Origin: Clostridium amylolyticum
GTDB lineage: Bacteria > Bacillota > Clostridia > Clostridiales > Clostridiaceae
Assembly: GCF_900142075.1 (NCBI RefSeq)
Contig: NZ_FQZO01000004.1
Coordinates: 308,032 to 372,031, forward strand
Length of the DNA stretch: 64,000 nt
Reading direction: 5' to 3'
The translations under genes and the position numbers were made by a program. The notes beneath the pieces are model-generated. The model worked only from the letters and a program-made list of their open reading frames with translations, was not told where the DNA came from and ran no database searches. This document shows positions 9,041 to 18,956 of the stretch, one piece after another. The stretch's first letter is position 1. Each line of letters begins with the position of its first letter.

Positions 9041-9519
9041 TAAAGCTCCACTCCTTCTCCATTTTCTTCTATAAACTTTTCTTTCATATTTTTTCTAAAT
9101 TCCACTAATTTAACTTTCAGTTCAGGATACTTTATGGAAAGTATCTCTATAGCCAGCATCCCTGCATTGTAGCTGTTATTTATTCCTACAGTAGCTACAG
9201 GTATGGATTTAGGCATCTGAACTATGGAAAGCAATGCATCTAATCCATTAAGCTCAGCTTTAATTGGAACACCAATCACAGGAATAATAGTATGCGAAGC
9301 TATAACTCCTGGAAGGTGAGCAGCAAGTCCAGCCCCAGCAATAATGCATTCAAAGCCTTCCTTCTCAATATCATTTAAAACCTCCATAAGTTTTTCCGGA
9401 ACCCTATGGGCTGATAAGATATATGCCTTATACTCCACTCCAAAGTCCTTTAAAGCTGAAGCTGCACCCTTCATTATCTCTTTATCCGATTTGCTCCCAA
9501 AAAAAATTGCCACTTTCAT
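9040..9519 (-). CDS. purE: N5-carboxyaminoimidazole ribonucleotide mutase, class I
   Basis: The 159-residue protein shows FFGSKSDKEIM, the ILSAHRVPEKL motif with the catalytic-site histidine, and IAGAGLAAHLPGVIASHT followed by PVIGVPI. These are class I PurE features, which act on N5-CAIR, rather than the class II (AGRSN) type that acts on AIR and CO2. Class I enzymes normally work with PurK, which makes N5-CAIR; no purK is present in the window, so it must be elsewhere or absent. It sits between purL and purC, 30 nt after purL. Confidence 0.95.
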   Translation of the reverse strand: MKVAIFFGSKSDKEIMKGAASALKDFGVEYKAYILSAHRVPEKLMEVLNDIEKEGFECIIAGAGLAAHLPGVIASHTIIPVIGVPIKAELNGLDALLSIVQMPKSIPVATVGINNSYNAGMLAIEILSIKYPELKVKLVEFRKNMKEKFIEENGEGVEL

Positions 9520-9549
9520 ATATAAAACCGCCTTTCTTAATATATAAAC

Positions 9550-12500
9550 CTACTTGAAGTAATTGACACCGGATTTGAATATATCTTGATTTTTTATGCT
9601 AGGGATGTTTTTATATAGGTATTTTCCTTGTCTTTCGCTGTGGGCCATTTTTCCTAAGATTTTTCCATCTGGACTTGTAATGCCTTCTATTGCATATAAA
9701 GACCCATTAGGATTAAATGGACTATCCATTGCTACTTTTCCATTTAAATCTACATATTGTGTAGCTACTTGGCCATTTTTTATTAACCTTTGAAGCTCTT
9801 CACTAGAAGTAGTAAATCTTCCCTCACCATGGGACACTGGTATTCTATGAATTTCTCCATACTCCATTTCATTAAACCAAGGAGAAAGCTTGGATACTAT
9901 TTTAGTCTGTACCATGGTGGAAACATGACGTCCTACGCTATTGTAGGTTAAAGTTGGCATATGCTCTTTTATATCTACTATCTCACCATAGGGTACAAGT
10001 CCTAATTTTATAAGTGCTTGAAAGCCATTGCATATCCCTAAAATAAGTCCATCCTTTTGTTTTATAAGCTCCATTACAGCTTCACTGAGTTCAGGGTTTC
10101 TAAATACTGCAGCTATGAACTTACCAGAGCCTTCAGGTTCATCCGCTGCGCTAAATCCTCCTGGTATCATGAGTATTTGAGAGTTTTTAATAGCCTTAGC
10201 CATTTCTTTTATAGAGGCTTTTAGTTCACTGGAAGTGAGATTTCTAAATATCAGCGAATTAACTTCAGCTCCTTGATTTTCAAAAGCTTTTATTGAATCA
10301 TACTCGCAGTTTGTACCAGGAAATACTGGTATAAACACTCTAGGCTTAGGAAGCTTTATTCCCATATAAGTTTTTGAGTTGCTGCTAGAATTATTAATTT
10401 CAGTGCTTTCTTCTTTACTGTGCTTTTTAGTAGGGAACACATTACTTAGAGGCTTTTCCCAGGCACCTATTAATTCATCAATTTCTATTTTTTCATTCTT
10501 ATACTGTATATATGTTTTTCCTGATTTATTAGCATCTTCTTTAAGGTTTCTAAAATCTTCATCCCCTAAGTTTATATCTCCAAAATGGATACAATCAAAG
10601 CCTTGTAACTCCTCTTCTATATCTAGGTTGTCTGATACCTGCATTAATATAGAACCGTAGTAAGGGAAGAATAAATCCTCTGTGGTTAAATTATCATTTA
10701 ACCTTATTCCCACCTTATTTCCAAAACTCATCTTACATATTCCTGTAGCAGCCCCACCTTCTCTTATGGCATAAGCAGCTATTATATTACCTTTATGAAT
10801 AAGTTCTTTAATTTTATCCAGATTATTCTTTAAACCTTCAAAATCTATTGTCTTAGTATCTATGTCCATGTTAGTTCTTAACAAATATACCTTTTGGCCT
10901 TTTATGCTATCTGTGAGATGTCTAGAAGAACTATAAGAACTTATTGAACTCTTAAACTCTGGAGATATTATATTTTCAGCTTTATCTAAAGCTACCGTAA
11001 AGGCTACTAAGGTAGGAGGAACATGAATATTTTCAAAGGTTCCAGACATACTGTCCTTTCCTCCTATAGCTGCAATACCCAATTGTTTTTCAGCATACAA
11101 CGCTCCTAAGAGTGCTGAAAATGGCTTTCCCCACTTAGTTTTATCATTACCAAGCTTTTCAAAATACTCTTGAAGGGTTAATTTAATATTTTTATAATCC
11201 CCTCCCATAACAGCTATTTTAGTCACAGCTTCTACCACTGCATACAAAGCGCCATGATAAGGGCTCCACTCTGCAATTTTAGGATTATATCCAAAGGACA
11301 TTAATGTAACACTATCAGTATCACCTTTTAGTACAGGTATCTTTGCTGCCATTCCTTCTGCAGGCGTAAACTGATATTTTCCACCTAGTGGCATAAGCAC
11401 TGTGGAGGCTCCTATAGTAGAATCAAATCGCTCTATTAATCCCTTTTTACTACAAACATTCAACTCTGAAAGAGTATTTATAACACTATCTTTAAAACTG
11501 TCACTACATATATTTTTATAATTATCAAAATAATTATTTTTTTCTGAAGGTGATTTAATAAATACTTGAGAATAGCTCTTAGCACCATTGGTGTCTAAAA
11601 ACTCCCTGCTTACATCTACAATAAGTGTATTTTGCCACCACATTTTAAGCCTATTACTGTCTGTTACTTCTGCTACCCTTATAGCTTCTAAATTTTCTTC
11701 TTTAGCCAAAGTTATAAATTTGTTCTCATCTTCCTTTGAAATCACTACTGCCATTCTCTCTTGGGATTCCGATATAGCAAGCTCTGTTCCATTTAACCCT
11801 TCATATTTTTTAGGAATTAAATCTAAATTTATATCCAGCCCTTCACTTAGTTCACCAATAGCTACTGACACTCCACCTGCGCCAAAATCATTACATCTCT
11901 TTATCATTTTTGAAGCTTCTTCTTTTCTAAAAAATCTCTGAAGCTTTCTTTCTACTGTAGCATTACCCTTCTGAACCTCAGCTCCACACTTATTTATAGA
12001 GTCAAGGTTATGTTCTTTAGATGAACCTGTTGCTCCACCACAGCCATCTCGTCCTGTTCTTCCACCAAGAAGTATTACCACATCCCCCTTTACCGGCTTT
12101 TCTCTCTTTACCTGTTTTGAAGGTACTGCCCCAATAACTGCTCCAATCTCCATCCTTTTAGCTTTAAAACCTTCATGGTATACTTCTTCTACTTGCCCTG
12201 TAGCAATACCAATTTGATTTCCATAGGAACTATAACCCTCTGCAGCTCCTAGAGTAATCTTTCTTTGTGGCAGCTTTCCTTTAAGAGTATCTTCTATTTT
12301 TTCATTAGGATTACCACTGCCTGTAACCCTCATTGCCTGATACACATATGCTCTTCCTGACAAAGGATCTCTTATAGCTCCCCCAAGGCAAGTGGCTGCC
12401 CCTCCATAAGGTTCTATTTCCGTAGGATGATTATGAGTTTCATTTTTGAATAATATTAAATATTCTTCTTCTCCTTTATCCGTTCTAATATTAGCTTTTA

Positions 12501-13407
12501 TTGTACAAGCATTTATTTCTTCAGATTCATCTAAATCAACTAATAAACCTTGCTTTTTTAATTCCTTCATGGCTATTGTAGCTATATCCATTAAGGTCAT
12601 ATCTCTTTTATTGGAATAAACAAACTCTCTAGATTTTTTATATTCTATATAAGCCATCATCGCAGGTTTATTTAATAAACTTTTTTCAATTTCTACATTG
12701 GTTATGGATGTTTGAAAGGTGGTGTGTCTGCAATGATCTGACCAATATGTATCTATAACTTTTATTTCAGTTTCAGTGGGATTTCTATGTTCACTTTGAA
12801 AGTAATTTTGACATAGCTTTAAGTCCTCAAAAGACATAGCTAGAGCAAAGTCCTTATGAAAAGATTCTAGTGCTGATGCATCCATATTAATAAATCCTTG
12901 AATTTCATTTATGGCATCAGGACTTTCATATTCATCTTCTAAGATTGGATTATCTAGGTTAGCTTCTCTTTTTTCTACGGGATTTATATAGTAACTTTTA
13001 ATCTTTCTTATTTCTTCTTCAGTGATATTTCCTTTTAAAGCAATAATCACAGCACATTTTACCTTTAAGGTTTTTCCTTCATTTAAAAGGGCCAGACATT
13101 GCATGGCAGCCTCTGCTCTTTCATCATATTGACCTGGCAAAAATTCTGTAGCAAATACATAGTATTTATCTTTAAGAAAATTTATTTCAGTATAAACCTT
13201 ATCTACAGTGCTTTCAGAAAATACATTATTAACACCTTGAGTAACTAATTCTTGTGATACACCTTCTACCACATACCTATTTATACATCTAACCTCTTCT
13301 AAATTATTTACTCTAAGATTTTCTTTAAAATCTTCAAAAAGTGATTTCGCTATGACATCAAAAGGCCTTTTCTTTTCTACATAAATAATTTTGTAATTCT
13401 GAGACAT
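9550..13407 (-). CDS. purL: single-chain phosphoribosylformylglycinamidine synthase
   Basis: This 1285-residue protein is the large fused PurL (FGAR amidotransferase) rather than the separate PurS, PurL and PurQ of Bacillus. In order it has an N-terminal PurS-like region, two PurM-like halves (SDHCRHTTFQ near residue 230, FKNETHNHPTEIEPYGGAATCLGG, then GCGGATGSS and FNDxGAGGVS-type motif CNDFGAGGVSVAIGE), a second half with GGKDSMSGTF, and a C-terminal class I glutaminase with PVFPGTNCEYDS, GFSAADEPEGSGKF, the catalytic cysteine in LGICNGFQALIKLG, and SHGEGRF. It is the first gene of the pur operon. GGAGGGGG precedes the ATG. Confidence 0.97.
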   Translation of the reverse strand: MSQNYKIIYVEKKRPFDVIAKSLFEDFKENLRVNNLEEVRCINRYVVEGVSQELVTQGVNNVFSESTVDKVYTEINFLKDKYYVFATEFLPGQYDERAEAAMQCLALLNEGKTLKVKCAVIIALKGNITEEEIRKIKSYYINPVEKREANLDNPILEDEYESPDAINEIQGFINMDASALESFHKDFALAMSFEDLKLCQNYFQSEHRNPTETEIKVIDTYWSDHCRHTTFQTSITNVEIEKSLLNKPAMMAYIEYKKSREFVYSNKRDMTLMDIATIAMKELKKQGLLVDLDESEEINACTIKANIRTDKGEEEYLILFKNETHNHPTEIEPYGGAATCLGGAIRDPLSGRAYVYQAMRVTGSGNPNEKIEDTLKGKLPQRKITLGAAEGYSSYGNQIGIATGQVEEVYHEGFKAKRMEIGAVIGAVPSKQVKREKPVKGDVVILLGGRTGRDGCGGATGSSKEHNLDSINKCGAEVQKGNATVERKLQRFFRKEEASKMIKRCNDFGAGGVSVAIGELSEGLDINLDLIPKKYEGLNGTELAISESQERMAVVISKEDENKFITLAKEENLEAIRVAEVTDSNRLKMWWQNTLIVDVSREFLDTNGAKSYSQVFIKSPSEKNNYFDNYKNICSDSFKDSVINTLSELNVCSKKGLIERFDSTIGASTVLMPLGGKYQFTPAEGMAAKIPVLKGDTDSVTLMSFGYNPKIAEWSPYHGALYAVVEAVTKIAVMGGDYKNIKLTLQEYFEKLGNDKTKWGKPFSALLGALYAEKQLGIAAIGGKDSMSGTFENIHVPPTLVAFTVALDKAENIISPEFKSSISSYSSSRHLTDSIKGQKVYLLRTNMDIDTKTIDFEGLKNNLDKIKELIHKGNIIAAYAIREGGAATGICKMSFGNKVGIRLNDNLTTEDLFFPYYGSILMQVSDNLDIEEELQGFDCIHFGDINLGDEDFRNLKEDANKSGKTYIQYKNEKIEIDELIGAWEKPLSNVFPTKKHSKEESTEINNSSSNSKTYMGIKLPKPRVFIPVFPGTNCEYDSIKAFENQGAEVNSLIFRNLTSSELKASIKEMAKAIKNSQILMIPGGFSAADEPEGSGKFIAAVFRNPELSEAVMELIKQKDGLILGICNGFQALIKLGLVPYGEIVDIKEHMPTLTYNSVGRHVSTMVQTKIVSKLSPWFNEMEYGEIHRIPVSHGEGRFTTSSEELQRLIKNGQVATQYVDLNGKVAMDSPFNPNGSLYAIEGITSPDGKILGKMAHSERQGKYLYKNIPSIKNQDIFKSGVNYFK

Positions 13408-13690
13408 TTGTCCCCCTCCAAATTCATATTAAAATCTAACACCTTTATTATGATTTTTCTTTAAGTTTTCAGAATTTTATCTAGATGTGATTATATTTCT
13501 AGCATAGCAATGCAAAAGAAAAAAGTCAAACATTTAATTGCTCTTTATTATTATTATTCGTATTATAACGCATTTAATATTAATGATATATATTATAGTT
13601 CGTGTTTATATGGTTTATTTATTAATTTTTTTGATATACCGCTGATAATTTTTGAAATTTCATCTTTGAAAATTAAACATTAAAATAAAG
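13408..13690 (-). promoter_or_regulatory. pur operon leader and promoter region
   Basis: This AT-rich stretch upstream of purL holds two TATAAT hexamers on the minus strand (13592-13597 and 13562-13567), each next to a CGAAC/CGAAT motif (CACGAAC just before the first, ACGAAT just after the second). The CGAA core recalls PurR boxes of Bacillus, but the flanks and spacing do not fit well. I see no purine riboswitch core and no transcription attenuator in the leader. The exact start point is not assigned. Confidence 0.4.
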
Positions 13691-13727
13691 AAAAGCTAAA
13701 ATTTGCTCTTCGCAAATTTTAGCTTTT
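13691..13727 (-). terminator. terminator of the gcv-lplA operon
   Basis: Perfect 16-bp stem (13691-13706 with 13712-13727) with a 5-nt loop TCTTC, each arm ending in AAAA/TTTT. It lies 43 bp after the lplA stop and before the pur promoter region, so it separates the two operons. The symmetrical arms could act in both directions. Confidence 0.85.
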
Positions 13728-13769
13728 AATATAAATAATACGCTCCTCAGTATACAAATAATATACCCA

Positions 13770-14744
13770 TTAAAATAGTATTTCCATAAAATTGTCCAAG
13801 GTAATGTTAGTAATGTAGCTATCTAAATCAAGATCAACTAAAGCTTTTCTTATATCTTCTTCATTATGGGGTTTTCCCTCTAAATATTCTTCTAATCCAT
13901 GAATATCTAACTTTCCAAAAAAATCTCCATAAATTTTAATGTTTTCTATACATCCTGATGTTACCTGTAAGGTTACCTCTACAGTACCTGCTGGGAATTT
14001 CTTTTCGTTATAAAAATTGTATCTAGGTGACTTGCCGTAATTCCATTGCCAAGTACTGTATTTTTCTTCTTTTAGTTTATTAATAATTTCCACTTCTTCT
14101 TTGGAAAAGTATTCCACTTGTTTTCCTTCCTCTGCTATAATGTATTTGAATATAGCTTCCTTAAATTCTAAAACATCTAAAGCTTTAGGAAGATGCTCAG
14201 AAATATTGGTTACTCTGCTGGCTACGGACTTAACACTTTTATCTGAAAATTTCACAGCTTTGGGCTTTAAAGCACCGCTTAAATCTGCCATATTGGAAGA
14301 AAATAAAAGGGTTCCATGATGCATCACTCTGTTTTTATGCTTGCATTGAGCATTGCCTGAAAACTTCTTTCCTTCTATAAGCATATCATTTCTTCCTGAA
14401 AACTCTGCTTCTACTCCTAATTGTCTCAGCACTTCGATAATAGGTTTTACAAACTTATAAAAATCATTATAGCTATGGTTATCATTTACTATAAAGGTAA
14501 AGTTTATATTACCTAAGTCATGAAATACCGCTCCTCCGCCAGTAAGTCTTCTTACTACTTTGATATTATTTTCTTTAACATAATCAGTATTTATTTCAGA
14601 TAGGGTGTTTTGATTTTTACCTACAATTATGCAGGGTTCGTCCCTCCACAGAGAAAAGTATTCTTCCTCAGTATGCTTTAAAAGATATTCCTCTGCAGCT
14701 AAATTAAAGTATGGGTCTATGGATGTATTGTCTATATATCTCAT
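13770..14744 (-). CDS. lplA: lipoate-protein ligase A
   Basis: LplA activates free lipoate with ATP and attaches it to the lipoyl lysine of acceptor proteins such as GcvH. The 324 residues contain the catalytic-domain motifs VVRRLTGGGAVFHDLGNINF and GRNDMLIEGKKFSGNAQ, with the conserved lysine of the GKKFSG loop, and a C-terminal accessory domain (about 245-324), so it is the full-length form able to do both half-reactions. Its ribosome binding site AGGAGG is embedded in the last codons of lpd (SRRK-stop), 3 nt apart, so the genes are coupled. Its place as last gene of the gcv operon indicates the acceptor is GcvH. Confidence 0.95.
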   Translation of the reverse strand: MRYIDNTSIDPYFNLAAEEYLLKHTEEEYFSLWRDEPCIIVGKNQNTLSEINTDYVKENNIKVVRRLTGGGAVFHDLGNINFTFIVNDNHSYNDFYKFVKPIIEVLRQLGVEAEFSGRNDMLIEGKKFSGNAQCKHKNRVMHHGTLLFSSNMADLSGALKPKAVKFSDKSVKSVASRVTNISEHLPKALDVLEFKEAIFKYIIAEEGKQVEYFSKEEVEIINKLKEEKYSTWQWNYGKSPRYNFYNEKKFPAGTVEVTLQVTSGCIENIKIYGDFFGKLDIHGLEEYLEGKPHNEEDIRKALVDLDLDSYITNITLDNFMEILF

Positions 14745-14747
14745 GGT

Positions 14748-16157
14748 CTATTTCCTCCTAGATGGCACTGCATGTATAGCTTCATTATTTAATGCTAAAA
14801 CCGCTTCATAGAAGGCTTCAGATAGGGTTGGGTGAGCATGTACCATGTGCTTTATATCTTCTACCTTTACCTCTTTGTTCATGATAACTACCCCTTCGTG
14901 AATTAAATCTGAAGCATGAGGACCTAATATATGCACTCCTATTATCTTGTTATCTTCATCTGAGATAACCTTTATTAATCCTTCTCCTTCACCTAAAGCT
15001 AGAGCTTTTCCATTAGCACCAAATAAAAACTTGCTGGTTTTGTAGTTAATCCCTTCAGCCTTTAACTGTTCTTCTGTGGCTCCTAAGGATGCTATTTCAG
15101 GGAAAATAAATATACAGTTTGGTATTAAAGTGCTGCCCTGGTTATCTATGCCCATAATCCTCTCAGCTACTTCTACCCCTTGGTGAGAAGCAGCATGAGC
15201 TAGCATCCACTTTCCATTAACATCTCCTATGGCATAGATACCTTTCACACTGGTTTCATAATTATCCTCTGTTTTTATGCCCTTTTTGTCATATTCAATA
15301 TTAACTTCTTCCAAGTTCAAGCCCTGAATATTAGGCTTTCTACCAGTAGCAATGAGGACTTTTTCACCTTCTAAGGTAAATTCGCCTTTCTTACCCTCTA
15401 CATTAACCAAAAGCTTATCCTCATGCTTTTCTATGGATTTTACCATAGCTCCGGTGTGAACTTCTATGTCTTTCTTTCTTAGCATGGGGTTTAATCTTTT
15501 AACTATTTCCCCATCCACCATGTTCAAAATGGAAGGAAGGGCTTCTACTATAGTTACTTTTGTGCCAAAGGAATTAAATATAGCACCAAACTCCATACCT
15601 ATTACACCGCCACCTATAATAACAAGACTTTTAGGTATCTCTTTAAAGTTAATTATATCATCGCTAGTTATTACTCCTTCATTATTAACCCCTTGTATAG
15701 GAGGTATAAAGGTGTGAGAACCAGTAGCTATGATTATATTATCTCCTTCAACTATTTCCTCTCTTCCATCATCTAAAGTAATTTTAACTTTTTTGATGTT
15801 TTCCTCACAAGAATAAAGGACTCCATGACCTTTTCTCACTTCTATATTATTAGCTTTCATAAGCTGTTCCACACCACTTACTAACTGATGCACGATACCA
15901 TTTTTTCTTTCTTGTATCTTATTTACTTCTAAAGTAAAGTTATCTACTAATATACCAAAATCCTCTGAAGCTTTTAAATTATTTACTAATTCAGCATTTC
16001 TGTAGAGAGCTTTAGTAGGGATACATCCTTTGTTTAAGCAAGTTCCCCCTAAAGCTTCTTTCTCAATAAGTGTTACCTTTGCCCCTAATTGGGCAGCCCT
16101 GATGGCAGCAACATAGCCACCAGGACCTCCTCCCATTATTATTATTTTCTTCTCCAT
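14748..16157 (-). CDS. lpdA: dihydrolipoyl dehydrogenase (glycine cleavage L-protein)
   Basis: This FAD-dependent disulfide oxidoreductase re-oxidises the dihydrolipoyl group of GcvH with NAD+. The 469-residue chain starts with the FAD motif GGGPGGYVAAIRAAQ, has the redox-active pair Cys40 and Cys45 in GGTCLNKGC, the second dinucleotide motif IIGGGVIGMEFGAIF, the FAD motif GIYAIGDVNGKWMLAH and the C-terminal catalytic HAHPTLSEAFYEA. No N-terminal lipoyl domain is fused. It lies 8 nt after gcvPB and before lplA, as expected for a gcv-dedicated L-protein. Confidence 0.96.
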   Translation of the reverse strand: MEKKIIIMGGGPGGYVAAIRAAQLGAKVTLIEKEALGGTCLNKGCIPTKALYRNAELVNNLKASEDFGILVDNFTLEVNKIQERKNGIVHQLVSGVEQLMKANNIEVRKGHGVLYSCEENIKKVKITLDDGREEIVEGDNIIIATGSHTFIPPIQGVNNEGVITSDDIINFKEIPKSLVIIGGGVIGMEFGAIFNSFGTKVTIVEALPSILNMVDGEIVKRLNPMLRKKDIEVHTGAMVKSIEKHEDKLLVNVEGKKGEFTLEGEKVLIATGRKPNIQGLNLEEVNIEYDKKGIKTEDNYETSVKGIYAIGDVNGKWMLAHAASHQGVEVAERIMGIDNQGSTLIPNCIFIFPEIASLGATEEQLKAEGINYKTSKFLFGANGKALALGEGEGLIKVISDEDNKIIGVHILGPHASDLIHEGVVIMNKEVKVEDIKHMVHAHPTLSEAFYEAVLALNNEAIHAVPSRRK

Positions 16158-16165
16158 TATGTCAC

Positions 16166-17614
16166 CTATTTACTCCACTTTAATATTGGATTTCTTGCTG
16201 CTCTCACTTCATCTATCCTTCTTACTGGGGAGTTGTGAGGAGCGGTTTTAAATACTTCTGGGTTTTCTTCAGCTTCTTTGGCAATGGCATGCATAGCATC
16301 TATAAAGGCATCCATGGTCTCTTTACTTTCGGTTTCTGTAGGTTCAATCATAAGCGCACTATCTACAATAAGTGGGAAATAAACTGTAGGTGGATGGAAC
16401 CCGTAGTCTATAAGCCTTTTAGCAATCTCTAAGGTAGAAACTTCCGTAGACTTATTTTTTATTCCTGCAAATACCACTTCATGTTTGCACACTTCATCAA
16501 TGGCCAGCTTATAGCTATCTCTTAGTCTTTCTTTCATATAATTAGCATTTAATACAGCATTTTCAGAGGCAGCCTTAAGACCATTTCCACCTAAAGATAA
16601 TAAATAGGTGTAAGCCCTAACTAGCACTCCAAAGTTTCCATAGAAGTTCTTGATTTTACCTATAGAGTTTGGTTTGTTGTAATCTAAATAATATTTCTCA
16701 TCCTTTTCAATAAATGGTACAGGTAAATAGGGTATTAATTCCTTCTTAACCCCTACTGGTCCTGAACCTGGACCTCCACCTCCATGGGGGGTAGAAAAGG
16801 TCTTGTGTAAGTTTAAATGACAAACATCGAAACCCATGTCCCCTGGCCTGGTAATGCCCATAATAGCATTCATATTAGCCCCATCGTAATATAATAAGCC
16901 TCCAGATTCATGCACTAATTCTGCTATTTTTTTAATGTTCTTCTCAAACAAACCTAGAGTACTTGGATTTGTAAGCATTAATCCTGCAATTTCATCATTT
17001 AATACGGATTTTAAGTCTTCTACATCCACAGATCCATCTTTAGAAGATTTTACTTCTACCACTTCAAAGCCCGCCACCGTAGCACTGGCAGGGTTTGTAC
17101 CATGTGCTGAATCTGGAACTATGATTTTATTTCTCTTTAAATCCCCTCTATGCTCATGATAAGCTTTTATAAGCATAAGTCCTGTAAGTTCTCCATGGGC
17201 TCCTGCTGCTGGTTGCAGGGTAAATTTATCCATGCCTACAACTTCACATAAATCTTCTGATAAATTGTACATAAGCTCTAAAGCTCCTTGTACTGTTTCT
17301 TCTGGCTGATAAGGGTGTAGCTTTGCAAAATTTGCATTAGAAGCTATATCTTCATTTATTTTAGGATTATACTTCATAGTACAGGAACCTAAAGGGTAAA
17401 ATCCTGAATCTATACTATAATTTTTCTTTGATAACAAGGTATAGTGCCTAGCTAAATCCAGTTCGCTAACTTCAGGAAGTTCTATATCTTCCTGCCTTAT
17501 ATATCCTTCAGGTATTAAACTTTCAATATCCTGTGCTGGAACATCTAACTCTGGAAGTGCATAAGCTTTTCTACCCTGAGAGGATAATTCAAATATCAAT
17601 TTTTGGTAACTCAT
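16166..17614 (-). CDS. gcvPB: glycine dehydrogenase (decarboxylating) subunit 2
   Basis: GcvPB is the PLP-binding half of the two-subunit P-protein, which decarboxylates glycine and passes the aminomethyl group to lipoyl-GcvH. The lysine for the Schiff base is in NLHKTFSTPHGGGGPGSGP. Other family segments are FYPLGSCTMKYNPK, LQPAAGAHGELTG and VPDSAHGTNPASA. 482 residues is the normal length of the separate beta subunit. The start ATG overlaps the end of gcvPA, indicating coupling and equal expression of the two subunits. Confidence 0.97.
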   Translation of the reverse strand: MSYQKLIFELSSQGRKAYALPELDVPAQDIESLIPEGYIRQEDIELPEVSELDLARHYTLLSKKNYSIDSGFYPLGSCTMKYNPKINEDIASNANFAKLHPYQPEETVQGALELMYNLSEDLCEVVGMDKFTLQPAAGAHGELTGLMLIKAYHEHRGDLKRNKIIVPDSAHGTNPASATVAGFEVVEVKSSKDGSVDVEDLKSVLNDEIAGLMLTNPSTLGLFEKNIKKIAELVHESGGLLYYDGANMNAIMGITRPGDMGFDVCHLNLHKTFSTPHGGGGPGSGPVGVKKELIPYLPVPFIEKDEKYYLDYNKPNSIGKIKNFYGNFGVLVRAYTYLLSLGGNGLKAASENAVLNANYMKERLRDSYKLAIDEVCKHEVVFAGIKNKSTEVSTLEIAKRLIDYGFHPPTVYFPLIVDSALMIEPTETESKETMDAFIDAMHAIAKEAEENPEVFKTAPHNSPVRRIDEVRAARNPILKWSK

Positions 17615-18954
17615 TATATCACCTCCATAATTTTCACAAAATTATCTATTTCTTCTTTGCTTCTTTGCTCTGTAACGCTGATAAGAACAGCATTTTCATA
17701 GGGGTAATCTGTTTTTTCTAAATTAAATCCTCCTAAAATCCCCTTCTCTAGTAACTTTGCATTGATTTCATCCACTGATTTTTCAGTTTTTACTGCAAAT
17801 TCCTTAAAGAATGGCTTTTCAAAAAGAGGCTTAAACTTTCCTGTTTTAATTAATTCATTGTAGGCATAATGGGATTTTTGTATGCATTGATTAGCTACTT
17901 CTTTTATACCTTTCTTGCCTAAGGAAGATAAATAAATAGCAGCAGCAATGGAGTTTAGCGTCTGATCAGAGCAGATGTTGGAAGTAGCTTTTTCTCTTCT
18001 TATATGCTGTTCTCTCGCTTGGAGGGTAAGTACAAAAGCCCTTTTACCATCCACATCTACGGTTTCTCCCACTATTCTTCCGGGCATTTTTCTCATAAGC
18101 TTAGTAGTAACTGTCATAAAGCCTAAAACAGGACCACCAAAACTCATACTTCCACCTAATGCCTGACCTTCTCCTACCACTATATCCGCTCCCAGTTCTC
18201 CTGGGCTTTTTAATAATCCTAAAGCTATAGGGTCTACGCTCATCATCAATAAGCTTTTATTTTCATGAACTAATTTTTCTATTTCCTTTATATCTTCAAT
18301 TATTCCGAAAAAGTTTGGATATTGAAGTAGTACTCCTGCTATATCTCCATTTATATTATTTTGTAAATCTTCTAAATCTGTAACTCCGTCTTTTTCCTTT
18401 ATTTCTACCATATTAACATTTCTAAATTTAAGATAAGTCTTTAATACTTTTCTAGTTTCTGGATTTACAGTTTTAGAAATCAATACGGTTTTTCTTCTAG
18501 TGGACACTGAAGCTAATATAGCTCCTTCTGCTGCAGCAGTAGGTCCATCATACATGGAAACATTGGATACATCCATGCCAGTTAGTTTACATATCATACT
18601 TTGATACTCAAAAACACCTTGAAGTGTACCTTGACTTATCTCTGGCTGATAAGGTGTATAAGCAGTATAAAATTCAGACCTGGATACAAGATGCTTTATC
18701 ACAGAGGGAATATAGTGATCATAGGATCCAGCCCCTAAAAAGCAGGTTAAATCTTCGGTACTCTTATTTTTATTAGCTAGGCTTCCTAAGGCCCTTCTAA
18801 CTTCTATTTCTGAAAAGCTATCTGGAAGATTAAGCTCTCTATTTAACCTTACATCTTTGGGAATATCTTTAAATAGCTCCTCTATGGAATTAACTCCAAT
18901 GGCACTAAGCATTTCATTTATATCATTATCAGTGTTTGGTATATAAGGATGCAT
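17614..18954 (-). CDS. gcvPA: glycine dehydrogenase (decarboxylating) subunit 1
   Basis: The 446-residue protein is the alpha half of the split P-protein: it has the N-terminal YIPNTDNDINEML, the FLGAGSYDHYIPS motif, YTPYQPEISQGTLQ, and MYDGPTAAAEGAILA, and lacks the PLP lysine, which is on GcvPB. The split form is the rule in Firmicutes. It begins 2 nt after the gcvH stop, with its ribosome binding site inside the gcvH 3' end. Confidence 0.97.
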   Translation of the reverse strand: MHPYIPNTDNDINEMLSAIGVNSIEELFKDIPKDVRLNRELNLPDSFSEIEVRRALGSLANKNKSTEDLTCFLGAGSYDHYIPSVIKHLVSRSEFYTAYTPYQPEISQGTLQGVFEYQSMICKLTGMDVSNVSMYDGPTAAAEGAILASVSTRRKTVLISKTVNPETRKVLKTYLKFRNVNMVEIKEKDGVTDLEDLQNNINGDIAGVLLQYPNFFGIIEDIKEIEKLVHENKSLLMMSVDPIALGLLKSPGELGADIVVGEGQALGGSMSFGGPVLGFMTVTTKLMRKMPGRIVGETVDVDGKRAFVLTLQAREQHIRREKATSNICSDQTLNSIAAAIYLSSLGKKGIKEVANQCIQKSHYAYNELIKTGKFKPLFEKPFFKEFAVKTEKSVDEINAKLLEKGILGGFNLEKTDYPYENAVLISVTEQRSKEEIDNFVKIMEVI

Positions 18955-18956
18955 AA

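Noticed and set aside
13408..13690. Purine riboswitch upstream of purL
   Set aside because: The conserved three-way junction core with the two loop-loop kissing arms was not found on the minus strand.
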